DNA of 64,000 bases from assembly GCF_030272615.1 (NCBI RefSeq), contig NC_081413.1, positions 103,252,239-103,316,238 on the forward strand. Direction: 5' to 3'. Below, piece by piece: positions 35,547-48,205 of this stretch. The translations under genes and the position numbers were made by a program. The notes beneath the pieces were generated by a model. That model made no database searches. It was given only the letters and a program-made list of their open reading frames with translations, and was not told where the DNA came from. The first letter of the stretch is position 1; every line of letters begins with the position of its first letter. This stretch comes from Cryptomeria japonica (Eukaryota > Streptophyta > Pinopsida > Cupressales > Cupressaceae).

Positions 35547-36715
35547 TGTAATACCCCAAAAATGGTCATCCAAAACCATGGGCCCCTAATCGTGACTAAT
35601 GTGATTAAATTCAATAAAATTAATTAATGCCCTGAATCAAATAATCAATTTAAATCAATCATGAGAGCTTGATTAATTAATTCCTAAGGTATAAAAATGC
35701 AACACGGTAATTACAATTAATTAAATTCTCATTTAATTAATTGATCAAATTCAAAATTCAAAATAGAAAATCTTTTAAAAATCAAATATCTCATTTATTT
35801 AATTAAATATCTTTTGCATATTTAATAAATAAACAAAAATTGCCTTAAATCTTCAAAAAAGGAAACAAATCAAGAAAGAGGATTTAATTTGAAAAATAAA
35901 TAAAAATTGCCATAAATCTTCAAAAAAGGAAACAAATCAAGAAAGAGGATTTAATTTCAAAAATTAATTGGAAATTATGAGCACCAAAATTCAAAAAGGA
36001 AACAAATCAATTGAACTCAAGAAAATGGAAAGAATCTGAGTTGCTAATTTGAACTCAATTTTATCTCTCCAAAATGGAATTAAATTGTCCAATCAAATCA
36101 TTTCACCTACATTGTGCTTCCTTCAAATCGATCTTGACTATTCATTAAAGATCAATCTTGATCTTTGGCCTCCCTCTTGTTTTTCATATAAATTCAGGCT
36201 CTCATTCTTCAATCAAGATCCGAGAATTTTACATCGTTATTATGCTCATATTGTGTTGCAGGTTTATTGAGGAAATTTTGAAGAAGCTTTGCATAGTTAA
36301 TTCATTAGTCAACTTAGTTTTCATTTAATCTTAAAATCATTTAGATTTCTAATTCATTAGCTTAGATTCATTTCTCTTATCTAGATTCAATTTCTTGCAT
36401 ATAATCTAGCTTAGCTTCATTTAGAGATTTGATCATTTAGCTTGATAATCTCATTTTTCTTAATTAATTAATCTTGCATTTAACTATTAATCTTGCATTC
36501 ACCTAGTTGCATGCATTTAAAAATCCTCCATTTGAGTGTAGTCTAGTCACTGGATAGCTTAGCAATCTGAGAGAAATCCACACTCGCACTTTCTAAGAGG
36601 CAATAAGATGACTTGCAATGGATTTCATTTTGATGTTTTTGATTAACTAACCCATGCAAATAATTGTTTATTGAAGTGTTTGTGCTTTTGCAGGTTCCCC
36701 CAAATTTCACACAAA
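35547..36715 (+). repeat. 3' LTR of element B, right edge approximate
   Basis: Begins TGTAATACCCC after the polypurine tract. AT-rich, with a 67-bp tandem duplication at 35835-35968. The right edge was not fixed because no second LTR copy is in the window; TTTCACA at about 36713 is one possible end. ORFs inside are not supported. Confidence 0.55.
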
Positions 36716-38043
36716 CAAGATGCACTCACCTTTGATTAAATTGACGACTCTGGTTACTACATGATTGTTCCAAGGTGCACCAATAGATTAATTCCACAAC
36801 GTCACTATAGATGTGGCATGTAGGACCCACAGGGGATAGGGATGAATTATCAAGCCAATGAAACACAAATACATGGATAAGTGAGCCACGTAACATTGAT
36901 GACTATGCAACAGGAAGGTTTTTTGTGACTAAAGTTGACGATAAATAAAATATGATAAAAAAATTGATGTGTCGAGCTCTAATTCGTCATCGATTGACTA
37001 GTAATTTGCTATTGGCACCCCAACATTCAAATATGAAATGCAACAGCTATCTCCCGCTATCACACTAGTATACGTGCCTGCAATTAATTTTGCCATCCTG
37101 CCTGTTATGATCCAGATTCTTAGTCTATTTTAGCACCTATATTGCTCAAATTTGTTCTTATAGTGCTCTGTACATGCTCTCAAAAGTTTCTTTTATGCCC
37201 ATGTCTTCATAATTAGGGTTCTGAAAGTGATTGTCGATTGCATTTTCAATTGCATATCTTTGGGAAAAGGCTCACAAGTTGATCTTTGTCACTTGGTATT
37301 AAATAAGTCTGCAAGATAATCATATCTTCCAATGTGATAAGGGAGCTTGTATGCAAAGAAGAAGGATTCCAGATCATCTCCAACACCTACTACCCATGGA
37401 AGAAGATAAAGGAATGTCTTTTCTTGTCAGAGGGCTAAAAGTTTTTTGTCTTTTTCTTATTAGTCGGTCACCTACATTTTGAAGTTGTAAAAGGCCCGAA
37501 GCTTGTTGCATCCTTATTATATGAAAGGATACTCAAGGCTGTTTTTCTTCCTCTTCGACCAAATTGGAAATATAGAACACAAATTTCATGAGAAGCTTTT
37601 ATGCTTATTTTCAACAAAGGTGAATAGTATGCAATAGGTTTTACGAATTTTTGTAGTACAATACTATGACCATATGTGTCCTACTTGCAGTAAATTTTGC
37701 AAAGGATCATATGTATAAGCTTTGCTGTAATAATGATTTATCTAATGCATAGCCCAATGGATAAGGCACTGACCATAATATTGTATTGCTAACTATAACA
37801 AAGATAAAGTTTTATTAAACTTTATAATAAAAATTTTATTTTATTCAATTTTTTCCTTTCAAGTATATAGGAAAATTAGTTCTCATTGTGATCAGAGTTA
37901 CATAAGGATGAAGGCCACATCCTTTAGAGTCTAAAGATCACTGATTCACATATTAGTTTGATAATTCATCTGTTGTAGAATCATATCTACCTGAAGAGAC
38001 TTAAATGCTACCGTAAGGGAGACCCACCTTGGTTCTACAGAGC
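36716..38043. other. Unassigned DNA between element B and the copia element
   Basis: No ORF or repeat of note, except CATAGCCCAATGGATAAGGCACTGACC-like sequence at 37748-37774 (first 20 bases CATAGCCCAATGGATAAGGC), which resembles the 5' half and A box of a plant tRNA-Arg. No B box follows, so no functional tRNA is called. Confidence 0.4.
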
Positions 38044-38048
38044 CTAAA

Positions 38049-40406
38049 TGTTGGCATTGTATTGTCATTGATGTCAACCAATATAGGATGGCAACCGGTA
38101 TGAGAAATGTATGTGTAGTACTATCATTGATACATACAAGATGTGATGTCTTTGATGTCACCTAGCCTAGAAGGTCACTGATACACAGGTTAGTGTTGAC
38201 TTGTGTTGAAGACATAAAGACTATAGACTGGTAAGTGACATGTTGGCAGTGCATAGTTGCCAACCAACAAGAGTGAAAGATGCTGGGTGATTGATTGTGA
38301 TGAAGATGGGGAATGCTACCAAAATCACATCAACAATAGAGGTGAAGTATGTGTAGGCCACCGGTATGCTGCATGGATGTGAAATAACAAGACTCCCATC
38401 GGATAAAGATGCAGTCACCATATGAAGAGATGATTGATAGTGAATGTGCCCAACCAAATCATATGTGCCTATTTGAAGATATGCATGATCAAACAAGGAA
38501 GCCACATTGGTGTAATGCATGATGCAGATGATAAGGATCCACTCCCACTGGTAAGTAGATCTTATCTCCTAATATGCATGGAATGAATCATAGTTCTCAG
38601 AGATAAGATAAAAGAGTTAAAGGAAAGTTTTGAAGGCTCACACCAGATCAACTGGTGAAACACTAAGCTGCCTTAAGTGCATGAGATCAAAGATATGCAC
38701 TGGATCAGCCGGGTAGAAAATGATGAGTTGCCGGTACAGAGATTGAAGGATATGTTTGTCACATTGACAAACCAATTGGTAGGATAACCAACCTATTGAA
38801 TGAAGAAGGAAAGGTTGAGCAGTTGGAGACAAATGGAGTATGTTGAAGATTGATGACACGATGTCATCAAGGTGTTTACTGATAAGTATGCCCACCGGTA
38901 ATGCTGACAAGATGCAGAAGTGAAAGGCTCCCATCTATTGAAGATGTGTATAAATTAGGTTAGCAAATGTGCTAACTAGTTTTAGTGCTCCACTGGAAGA
39001 GAAGCAGAGTGCAAGAGTGAAGACAGATCGGTTAGGGCATAACCGAATGGGTCTATGAACCAGTAGATGAACCCGATTGTGTGGTTGGTCGATGATCCTA
39101 TTTGGACCATCATAACTAACCTAGAAAAGGTGGATGCCAAAAAAGGGGCCACATAAAGGTGAAGTGGCATGCATGCACAGGGCAGTGTGATGTGTCGGTG
39201 AAGTTGTTGGTGACTGGTCAAACATTTATGGTGACTACGAAGCTCGAGGAAGTATGGCAGAGGATTGCAGCTTGAGATCAAGGAAATAGTAGAGATCCTA
39301 AAAAAATTGATCTTGCAGATCGAATAGGATGAAAGAAACTGCATCACGCACATTATCGATTAGACAAAAGGCCGAAAACCATGCTACAAACGGAAAAAGA
39401 GAGAAGATGTGGTTCACAAGGTAAACAGTCGGGCGATGCTCATTGATTGAGTGCCAAACATTGATCAAGGACATAATATCAGATTGGATATGATATGTCA
39501 TGACTATCAGAGATCAAATCAGATGCAGAATCAATGCATGGCGGAAACCCTAGTGTGCCAATGTTCAAACTCACATTTAGGTGGGAAAATTTGGCTATAA
39601 GAGTGCGAGCCAAAGATATTGTTTGAAGCTGCTGCATGAGGAAGGAAATCAGTCAAGTTCTCAAAGACAATTGAGTATAACAGAGGAGTACACCAGTGGT
39701 GACTGAACCAGTAGAGAAAAGTTATAGAAGATTGCAAAGAAGACAAGCTGAGAACCGACAGGAAGCAGATGGTAGACATCTGACTAATTTATCAAGACCG
39801 ATGGTGGATAGCAACAAGGTGCAACAGAGAGTGAGATGGAGGAAAGAGTGATTTGTACCAGGAGAAAAGGGTACAACAGAGAGAAGGTGAGTGGAGAAAT
39901 GATAGTGAACTGTAGAGAGGAGAACCGGTGGAGAGACATACATGAGGGTTACAAAGTCCTTTTGTAACAAGAAGATAACTTTTGTATTTATTATATGATC
40001 TTGTAATCATTGAGTTGGAGCTCAATGTAAGGGTTGGTGCTCATTGGGTTGGTGCCCTAAAATCAGGGGTTGGTGCTGCTTGGGTTGGTGCCCTAAAGTA
40101 GGAGTGGTACTCCATGGGTTAGTGTCCTAAATGTTTTAACCAAGGATTTCATTGTGAGGATGGATTGGACCAGTAGTCTCCAACAATATTTCTCATCGAG
40201 GTTTTTCCCATCTTGGGATTTCCTCGTACATATGGTGTTATGTAGTGTCCCTTTTATGTGTAGTTGCATTTGTGTCATTATCCCTTCTAACCGGTATGTC
40301 TATTTTATGTTAGATTTATTAACCAGTTTACACACATAGGTCAGAAAAGGGCTAAGATTGGAAATCACTGATTCACCCCCCCTCTTTGTGATCTTGTGTT
40401 CAACTA
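38049..40406 (+). repeat. 5' LTR of the gag-only copia element
   Basis: About 2.36 kb, TGTTGGCATTG at the left end; right end TTCAACTA before the primer-binding site. Rich in CCGGT. At 40030-40130 GGGTTGGTGC recurs four or five times, a usual feature of SIRE-type LTRs. A run of ORFs on minus (38221-40025) is repeated in the 3' LTR with different breaks and is treated as non-coding. Confidence 0.85.
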
Positions 40407-40420
40407 TTAGTATTAGAGCC
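40407..40420 (+). promoter_or_regulatory. Primer-binding site of the copia element
   Basis: TTAGTATTAGAGCC directly after the LTR; the canonical copia form is TTGGTATCAGAGC, complementary to initiator tRNA-Met. Two transitions (GG to AG, CA to TA) have changed it. Confidence 0.75.
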
Positions 40421-40439
40421 TAGGTTCCCGGTTGATAAG

Positions 40440-42400
40440 ATTTCTCTAGCTTGGGTAGATTATGGTATTTGAACATAATGATTTGTTTTGTGTCAATCCC
40501 TACTCCAATATTTGATGGTTCAAATTTTTTCTATTTGGAGTTGTAGGATGGAAGTCTACCTATCCTCCCTTGGGTTTACTGTATGGATGTCAGTAGTAAA
40601 TGGTTGTCCTAGTAAAGTCAGTCCTCCCATCGATTCAGATGCAGAAAGAAGAAACTGGTGTAATGATATAGCAATGAAGGCTATACTTTGTGGGTTATGA
40701 GATGATGTCTCCTCATAGGTGGACAGATGCAGATCGACAAAAAGCCTATGGGACATATTGAAGAATCTCTATGTAAATGAGCCTACCACTGCAGAACTAG
40801 TTGGTGAAGACAAGATGAGAAATGCAGCTCATGGTTCTGTAGGTGATGAATGCAGATCTGTTAGCAGCCACAACAATGGTGAAGAAGGAACTCACCTCTT
40901 CATGGCTCAAGAATTAGAAGATGAAAGGCACACATATGAGAATGGTCATGCAAGTTATTCCCACCAGAGAGATGTGTTTGGCAGTGATAATGAAGGTGAA
41001 GAAGAAGAAGAAGCAGAAGTTGATCATGAAGGAGAACTTGTAAGTGCACTCGAAGAGCTTAGCAGATTGAGGAATGAATACAAGTTATTCAATGATGTTG
41101 CAGTTGTGGAACAAAACTGGTTGATTAGGTGCCTTGAAGAATCTGAGAAATGTATCTGAGAGTTAAAGACCAAACAAGAAGACACCAAGGAATGTAGGTG
41201 TAAAGATCTAGCATCTGAGCTAGAGGCCAAGGATAAAGAATATTAGCAAGTAGTAGGAGATATGGAGAGTCTTCGAAAAGACCTTGATAAATGTCAAGAA
41301 GAGCTCAAGGTAAGAATCTGGTTTGATGGCAACAATGATACCTTGGATAAAATGTTGAAGAAGCAAAATCATTCCAAGGATACCGGTGGATTAGGATGTG
41401 GTACCGATGAGTGCTCTATAAGAAAGGAGACCTCCCACAAAGATATTAAATTTATCTCCTCAAATGGAAATGGCAAGGGTAAGATCTTCATAGTTAGAGA
41501 TGCTGCCCGAAAGAAGGTTGATCTAACCACAACCCACGAAGACATGAAGCTAAGGATGAAGACTGGTGGTCCAAGAAAGATCAATAATATAGATCCCAAT
41601 GGAAAAGGGAAGATGGGAGAAGGAAACTTCACCGGAAGCAAGAAAAGAAGGAGACAACATAGAAGACCCCCTACCGGTAGAAAACAAGGAGATGCTATCG
41701 ACCACAAGACAAGGCAAGTGTGGGAAAATAAGAGATCAGATGGAAGAGTTGCAGAGCATGGACAATCCAAGATCCATCCCCGGAGAAGCAAAAATGGAGA
41801 TACTAAATTGTTAAGATCTTCTCACGCATGGCAAAAACAAATTTGTAAGTTATGTGCCCCCTTTCTCCAGTTACTATTTTCCATGCAAAGAATATGGCCA
41901 TAGGGAAAATGAATGCAAAATGAAGTCTAGGAATATACAATATGTTCTTCCTAGAAACAATAATGTCATTTATTGGAGATGTAATGGCCTTGGAGATAAA
42001 AGTCATAACTATAGAAGGATTAACTTGTAGTCACATGAAAACTGGTGTAGCAGCTATGCTCAACATGGAAATTGATATAGAGCATATGAGAGACAAAATG
42101 TTGCATGGAATAAAAGTAGAAGAGGTTTTGTTCCTACAAGATATAGTGGTCCACCAATTACGGTAGCAGGTTACAATGGCATGACCATAAGAAGATGGTC
42201 TAACTGGTTTGACAGAAGGTCCCCCAATCATGCATTTGGCATGAACACTACTTGCGTCTACAACAATGCTTCAGGTCATGTTGCTGAATTTGGTAAAGCA
42301 AGGATAGATCGACAGAATAAAGTAAGACCTGCTCCCAAGTCTGAAAATGGGAAGAAAAGTGAAGTCATGTAGGTATGGAGGAAGAAAGAAGAGAGTAGGA
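40440..42400 (+). pseudogene. Gag of copia element with degenerate zinc knuckles
   Basis: The start has IFDGSNF then, after a one-base slip near 40530, RMEVYLSSLGFTVWMSVVNG, AERRNWCNDIAMKAILCGL and STKSLWDILKNLY, the UBN2/copia Gag pattern. One frame runs from 40488 to 41903 with stops at 40698, 41157 and about 41244. An acidic region (EGEEEEEAEVDHEGE), a coiled-coil-like stretch (ESLRKDLDKCQEELK) and LDKMLKKQNHSKDTGGLG, diagnostic of SIRE Gag, follow. After a slip at about 41860 the first knuckle reads YYFPCKEYGHRENEC (41872-41916) with Tyr for the first Cys. A second (CNGLGDKSHNY, about 41970) and third (CVYNNASGHVAE, about 42256) are also broken. Confidence 0.8.
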
Positions 42401-43740
42401 CTATGGACTGGCATTGTGCATTCAATGCACAAGTGATATCTCCTAAGGATTAAAGATGATGCAAGACCTTAAGGGGAGTTACATAATTGACCATATCATT
42501 CACCCCCTCAGTGGAAGAGGACAAGTGGAAGGACAAGCAGGTGCTGGTATGAAGAAAGGAAATGAGATGGTAAGTGTGAGTAGTGGTTGCCTTGGCTACA
42601 CATCTATAGATAAGAGATGGATCACTACTACATGTGTCAATGGATGGAAATTTTTTAATTGGGATCAGATGGAAATTGACACAATAAGACAAGAGTTAGA
42701 GGAAGGTGCTCTGGTAGAGATGATGGACCGGTGCAGGAAATCGATATGTGCAGTATGCTATCAATATGAATACTAACCGGTATTTGCAGGATATGTAAGA
42801 CAATGAGGTCCAGGATCATTGCAATAGCCCCGATAGCATGGAATGATGAGTTTATGTCTTAGGTGGTGCTAATGAAGACCTGAATGACATATGTTGGCCT
42901 AGTTGTTGATTATGTATACAAGCATTCTTTGTGGGCTACCCAGTTTGATTTATGGCATGATGGTGATATTTTATGGCATTATGTACATCTAGATTCATGT
43001 CATATGTTGTGATGGTTATAATAGAGATGAAAGATCATCAATTGCTCACATATGCACAACTCAACCGGTATATGGTGTAGACTAGAGCTCGAGTTTTAAA
43101 CCTAACAAGCAATGGGAACTTGAGATGTATGAGTCATGGGGAGTTGACAACCATGTTTTCTGATTTGTATCAGACTTGCTGGACATAGAGGGCATGCAAG
43201 TGTCTATGGCTGTACCAGTATAATTGTGTTTTTGGAAGTGTCCAGGGTTGTGAGATACTTAAATGTCTATCCAATTGAAATCACATCTGGATCAACGAAA
43301 GTGTTGCTTTCAAAGAGGAAGAGTTACCCACACAAGAGAACTTGCATTTGGTATCAGAGAAGATACAATTGGTATTAGTGTCAGCTTCAACACTTGATAT
43401 CAACAAATTGGGGTCAGAATAACTTTTGCATATCAAGGGGAGATGATGGGTCAGAATAACTTGGTTGTTGAGAAATTGGTGTCAGTTGGCGGTTGAGCCC
43501 TCTATCTCAAGTGCTATAAATTGCGAGGATGAAACATATGATGTTCGAAGGAGGAGAAGCATCCAATAGAGACACAAGGAGGAGAGAAACCCTGACAATT
43601 CCCTTTTCCATTGATGTCAAAGGAGAAGAGAGATTATGTAGTATGTCACATATTGCATGTGTGAGAATCCATGGATCACACAAAGGGAGAGAAAGAGAAT
43701 CTGTGGTATGATGGATACTACATGTGTTGACATCAATGCC
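42401..43740 (+). other. Internal tail of the copia element, no pol
   Basis: About 1.3 kb between gag and polypurine tract. I looked for protease (DSG), integrase and RT (YVDD) motifs in three frames and saw none. Short ORFs at 42456, 43529 and 43657 have no recognisable domain. It ends GACATCAATGCCAAAGGGGG, as in autonomous SIRE elements, so the right terminus is conserved. Confidence 0.6.
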
Positions 43741-43752
43741 AAAGGGGGAGAT
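43741..43752 (+). promoter_or_regulatory. Polypurine tract of the copia element
   Basis: AAAGGGGGAGAT directly before TGTTGGCATTG of the 3' LTR. Confidence 0.85.
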
Positions 43753-46131
43753 TGTTGGCATTGTATTTTTATTGATTTTAACCGCTATAGGATGGCAACC
43801 GGTATGAGAAATGTATGTGAAGTACTATCATTGATACATACATGATGTGATATATTTGATGTCACCTAGCCTAGAAGGTCACTGGTACATAGGTTAGTGT
43901 TGACTTATGTTGAAGATATAAGGACTGTAGATTGGTAAGTGACATGTTGGCAGTGCATAGTTGCCAATGATCAAAAGAGAAAGATGCTGGGTGATTGATA
44001 GTGATGAAGAAGGGGAATGGGAAGGCCACTGGTATGATGTGTGGATGTGAAATAACATGACTCCCACTGGATAAAGATGTAGTCACAATATGAAGAGATG
44101 ACTGATAGTGAATGTGCCCAACCAGGTCACATGTACCTATTTTAAGATATGCATGCTCAAACAGGGAAGCCACATTGGTGCAATACAAGATGCAGATGAC
44201 AAGGATCCACTCCCACTAATAAGTGGATCTTATCTCCTATTATGCATGGAATACATCATAGTTATCGAAGATAAGATAAAAAAGTTAAAGGCAAGTGTTT
44301 GAAGGCTCACACCAGATCAACTAGTGAAACACTAAGTTGCCTTAGGTGGATGAGATCAGAGATATACACTGGACCAACCGGGTAGAAAATGATGAGTTAC
44401 CGGTACAGAGATTGAAGGATATGTTTGTCACTTTGATAAACCAATTGGTAGGAGAATGAGCCTATTGAATGAAGAAGGAAAGGTTAAGAAGTTGCTAACA
44501 TATAGTGTGTTGAAGATTGATGACATGATGTCATCAAGGTGTTTACCGGTAAGTATGCCCACCGATAATGCTGAAAAGGTGTAGAAGTGACAGGCTCCCA
44601 TCTATTGAAGATGTGCATAAGGTAGGTTAGAAAATGTGCTGACTGGTTTTAGTGATCCACTGGAAGAGAAGCAAAGTGCAAGAGTGAAGACAGACCGATT
44701 AGGTCATAACCGACTGGGTCTATAAACCGGTAGATGAACCCAGTTGTGTGGTTGGTTGGTGATCCTGTTAGGATTCATATAACCAACCTATCAAAGGTGG
44801 ATTCCAACAAAGGGGCCACATGGAGGTGAAGTGGAATGCATGCACAGGTCGGTGTGATGTGTTAGTGAAGTTGTTGGCGACTAGTCCAACATTTATGGTG
44901 ACTACAAAGCTCAAGGAAGTATGGCAGAGGATTGCGGCTTGAGATCAAGGAAACAACAAAGATCCATAAAAGATTGATTTTATAGATCAAAGAGGATTAA
45001 GGAAACCACATCGCACACATGATCAATCAGACAAAAGGCCAAAAATCATGCTACAAACAGAAAAAGAGAGAAGTCGTGGTTCACAAGATAAATAGTCAAG
45101 CGATTCTCATTGATTGAGTGTTGAACATCGATCAAGGACATGATATCAGATTGGATATGATATGTGATGAATATCAAAGATCAGATTGGATGTAGATTCA
45201 GTGCATGGTAGAAACCCTAGCATGCCAATGTTCAAACTCACATTTAGGCGAGAAAATATGGCTATAAGAGTGCGAGCCAAAGATATTGTTCGAAGCTGCT
45301 GCATGAGGAAGGAAATCAATCAAGTGTTCAAAGACAATCAGAGAAGAGACTAAATGTGAGAGAGAATAGAGTTCAACTGACAAGAGTGAGGTGATCGATA
45401 GTCTGCCATTGAGTCTGACAAAGGAGTACATTGGTGGTGACTGAACCGACAGAGAAGAGTTATAGAAGATTGCAAAGAAGGTAAGATGAGAACCGACAGG
45501 AATCAGATGGTAGACATCTGAATAAGTTATGAAGACTAGTGGTGGATAGCAACAGGGTGCAACAAAGAGTGAGATGAAGCACTGAGTGAGTTGTAGTAGG
45601 AGATAAGGTTATAGTAGAGATAAGGTGAGCCTAGAACCGACAAAGATTTGTAGAGAGGAGAACCAGTGGAGAGACATACATGAGGGTTGTAAAGTTCTTT
45701 TGTAACAAGAAGATAACTTTTGTATTTATTATATGACCTTTTAATCTTTGAGTTGGAGCTTGGTGCAGGGGTTGGTGATCCTTGGGTTGGTGCCCTAAAA
45801 TTAGGGGTTGGTGCTCTAAAGTAGGAGTGATACTCCTTGGGTTTGTACCCTAAATTTTGTAATTGAGGTTTTCATTATGAGGCTGGATTGGACCAGTAGT
45901 CTCTAGCAACATTTCTCACCGAGGTTTTTCCCATCTTGGGTTTTCCTCGTACATATGGTGTTATGTAGTGTCCCTTTTATACATAGTTTTATTTGTGTCA
46001 TTGTCCCTTCTAATCTGTATTTTTTCTGTATGCTAGATCTGTTAACTAGTTTACACACATAGGTCAAAAAAGGGCTAAGATTGGAAATCACTAATTCACC
46101 CCCCTCTCTCAGTGACATCTTGTGTTGAATG
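43753..46131 (+). repeat. 3' LTR of the gag-only copia element
   Basis: About 2.38 kb, collinear with 38049-40406, differing by substitutions and a few indels. The right end GTTGAATG is followed by CTAAA. It has a deletion near 44020 relative to the 5' copy and a shorter GGGTTGGTGC repeat at 45765-45850. Confidence 0.85.
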
Positions 46132-46136
46132 CTAAA

Positions 46137-47222
46137 GTGTAGAGAGTGTGACTAGTTCCTTATCCCCAGTCCACACTCTCTCAATTGGTCCATTGATCTA
46201 GGGTCTTGGAGATTGAGTTTGGCCTCTCATATAGATTTCTTGGAGAAATCAGTTGGAAACACCAACATAACATTTTGGAGGAAAGGATCCATTCCGTTCT
46301 TAGCAACCTTTAGATGACTCAACCTCCCACACCAAGTGACTATGGAGACGCAAAAAACTCCTCCACTGACTCTTGATACTTAGGTCTGCAGTTGCCTATG
46401 TGTGTGCATTTAAATTTATTCCAACTCTTATAACCATTGGAGACCCTTAGAATCTAGTATGACTAGCTACGTGAGTCATCGTAACTCCAAAAGCGTCCTA
46501 GATAGAGCCTCACTGCCATCAGACGTCTATAGATTTGACTAGGTTATCAGTTTAATCTCTCAAATATTGCTCCATTTATAGTAGACGTCTATATTCCTAA
46601 TGGAGTTACTCGTAAGCTCCCATAGCCAAGCTTTTGATATTCAATTCATTGATTATATTTATCTTCTTTTATTTTTGCCTTGATGATTTTTTTTGATATT
46701 TTGTTAGGCATATTTTATTTTGTCATTGCATTGGCTTGTAAGTAATAAAAGTTACATGGGCGTGGCAATTACTGTGGCACTGAAGTAGGATTTTAGATTT
46801 TTCACTAGTCACATTATCAGCTAGGTATGTACAATGACTTAGAGCAACCTTTTAATGTGTGTAAGATATAGCAATTGATAGATGTAGGTAATAAGAACAA
46901 CATTGAGATCTCTACCCAACCAAATAAAAATTCTAATCACAAGATGATGCTAAAGTTGAGCGATTTTGAGTTTTCAAAACTTCACAAGTGAGTATCTAAG
47001 AAATGAGATGTACCTTGACATACTCAGATGGAAACAATTTTACCAATTCGTACAATTGCCATTGTTTCATTGATGCAGATATATGAAGATGCCATGAAAG
47101 ATGAATTGACTTAAATGTGAACTCACCTATATTTAATACCATGGAAATGTAGATGCGATGCACTTTGAAAGAATCTATGTGCAATACAATGTGAATGTAA
47201 ATGGGATGCAACTTGAAATAAA
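46137..47222 (-). other. 3' spacer of a gypsy fragment, nothing coding
   Basis: The interval lies after the pol end at 47223 on the minus strand. Joining 38043 to 46132 across the copia element gives an unbroken CTAAAGTGTAGAGAG, so this spacer and the DNA left of 38044 were once continuous. No polypurine tract or LTR is recognised. The ORF at 46996-47238 is unsupported. Confidence 0.4.
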
Positions 47223-48205
47223 CTATATGCAATGCCATGCAACTAAACTTAAACTACCTAGCGAGTAGACATAATATTTTTTTAGATGCATGCTATTAAT
47301 GGGTTCAGAGAGTGAATCTTCCTCCATTGTTGTCAAATGATATGCATAATTGCCAATGCCCTTTATTATTATATACGGGCCCAACCAATCAGGTTCAAAC
47401 TTGTTTGGTCTTTCTTGTTCTACCAAATTTCTCTAATTTTCTTTCAAGACTAGGTCTTCGACTTCAAAGAACCTTACCCTTACTCTTTTATTGTAGCTCC
47501 TTCTTATTCTATTATTATATCCTTGTAAGTGGTTGAGTGCACTTTGTCTTTTTTCATCTAGTAATTCTAACTCTTGTAGCCTTTCTACTCTATAATCCTC
47601 ATTTGATATGATATGTTTCAAAGAGACACTCAAGGATGGCTATTCTATCTTAATGGGAAAAATTGCTTCTGATCCATAGACCAAAGAGAATGGAGCAGTC
47701 CCTGGAGGTGTGTGGATGCCTATTTTGTAAGCCCAAAGTGCAAGATTCAACTGTAGGTGCAAATCTCTCCTAGCTTCATTGACAATTTTATTGAGAATGT
47801 TGAGAATGGTCTTATTTGTTGCCTCTACTTGGCCATTGCTTTGAGGATAGTAGGGAGTTGCAAAGCGATGTTGAATGTGGAATTTATCACATAATTCTTA
47901 TACTTCCCAGTTCTTAAAAGGATGCCCATTGTCTGTCACTATACACATTGGGACTCCATATTGGCAAATAATCTAATTGAGTATGAAATTTTCTATTTGT
48001 TTGTTAGTTGTGTAAATTAGAGGGATTGCCTCTTCCCACTTGGTAAAATACTTTGTTGCTATCAAAATGAACTCATGCCCATTGGAGGAAGTGGGTTTGA
48101 TTTTCCCTCCTAGATCAAGCCCCCGTTCTGAAAATTGCCATGGTGATGTGATGGGTTGAAGATCTTGGGCCGATGCGTGAATCAAATCTCCATGTATTTG
48201 GTATT
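47223..48205 (-). pseudogene. Gypsy Tat-type integrase fragment
   Basis: Minus-strand reading YQIHGDLIHASAQDLQPITS, GLDLGGKIKPTSSNGHEF with the first Asp, KYFTKWEEAIPL, IVTDNGHPFKN with the second Asp, QVEATNK with the Glu, then LDEKRQSALNHLQGYNNRI, PNKFEPDWLGPYIIIKG and INSMHLKKYY. It resembles element A integrase. Three stops interrupt it. At 48205 it is cut by the gypsy LTR fragment, so the N-terminal zinc finger and all upstream pol are absent here. Confidence 0.8.

Larger units (their letters stand above)
23685..36715 (+). mobile_element. Ty3/gypsy Tat-type element B, 5' truncated
   Basis: Plus-strand unit: leader ORF, gag-pol to 32347, a 3.2-kb spacer, polypurine tract at 35531 and 3' LTR from 35547. 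From about 25110 to 29960 the reading stays in one frame with roughly sixteen stops and no frame shift. No antisense PMD ORF is seen in its spacer, which separates B from A and the element at 58859. The left end abuts the family C fragment without visible LTR or target duplication. Confidence 0.75.
38049..46131 (+). mobile_element. Complete Ty1/copia element with gag but no pol
   Basis: 5' LTR 38049-40406 and 3' LTR 43753-46131 are about 90 percent alike by eye. The element is flanked by CTAAA at 38044-38048 and 46132-46136. Primer-binding site 40407-40420 and polypurine tract 43741-43752 are in place. The 3.35-kb internal part codes for a SIRE-type Gag and then shows no protease, integrase or reverse transcriptase. 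Such gag-only elements with complete termini are non-autonomous and would need enzymes from a relative; the minus-strand copia pol at 56935-58858 shows SIRE-type pol genes exist in this genome. Confidence 0.85.

Noticed and set aside
37748-37774. Functional tRNA-Arg gene
   Set aside because: No anticodon stem, T arm or B box follows.
38221-40025. Series of minus ORFs in the copia LTR
   Set aside because: The 3' LTR copy does not preserve them and no motif is seen.
41369-41791. Minus-strand ORF of 140 codons, Leu/Pro-rich with a membrane look
   Set aside because: Shadow of the Lys/Arg-rich copia Gag on plus, which gives hydrophobic complement codons.
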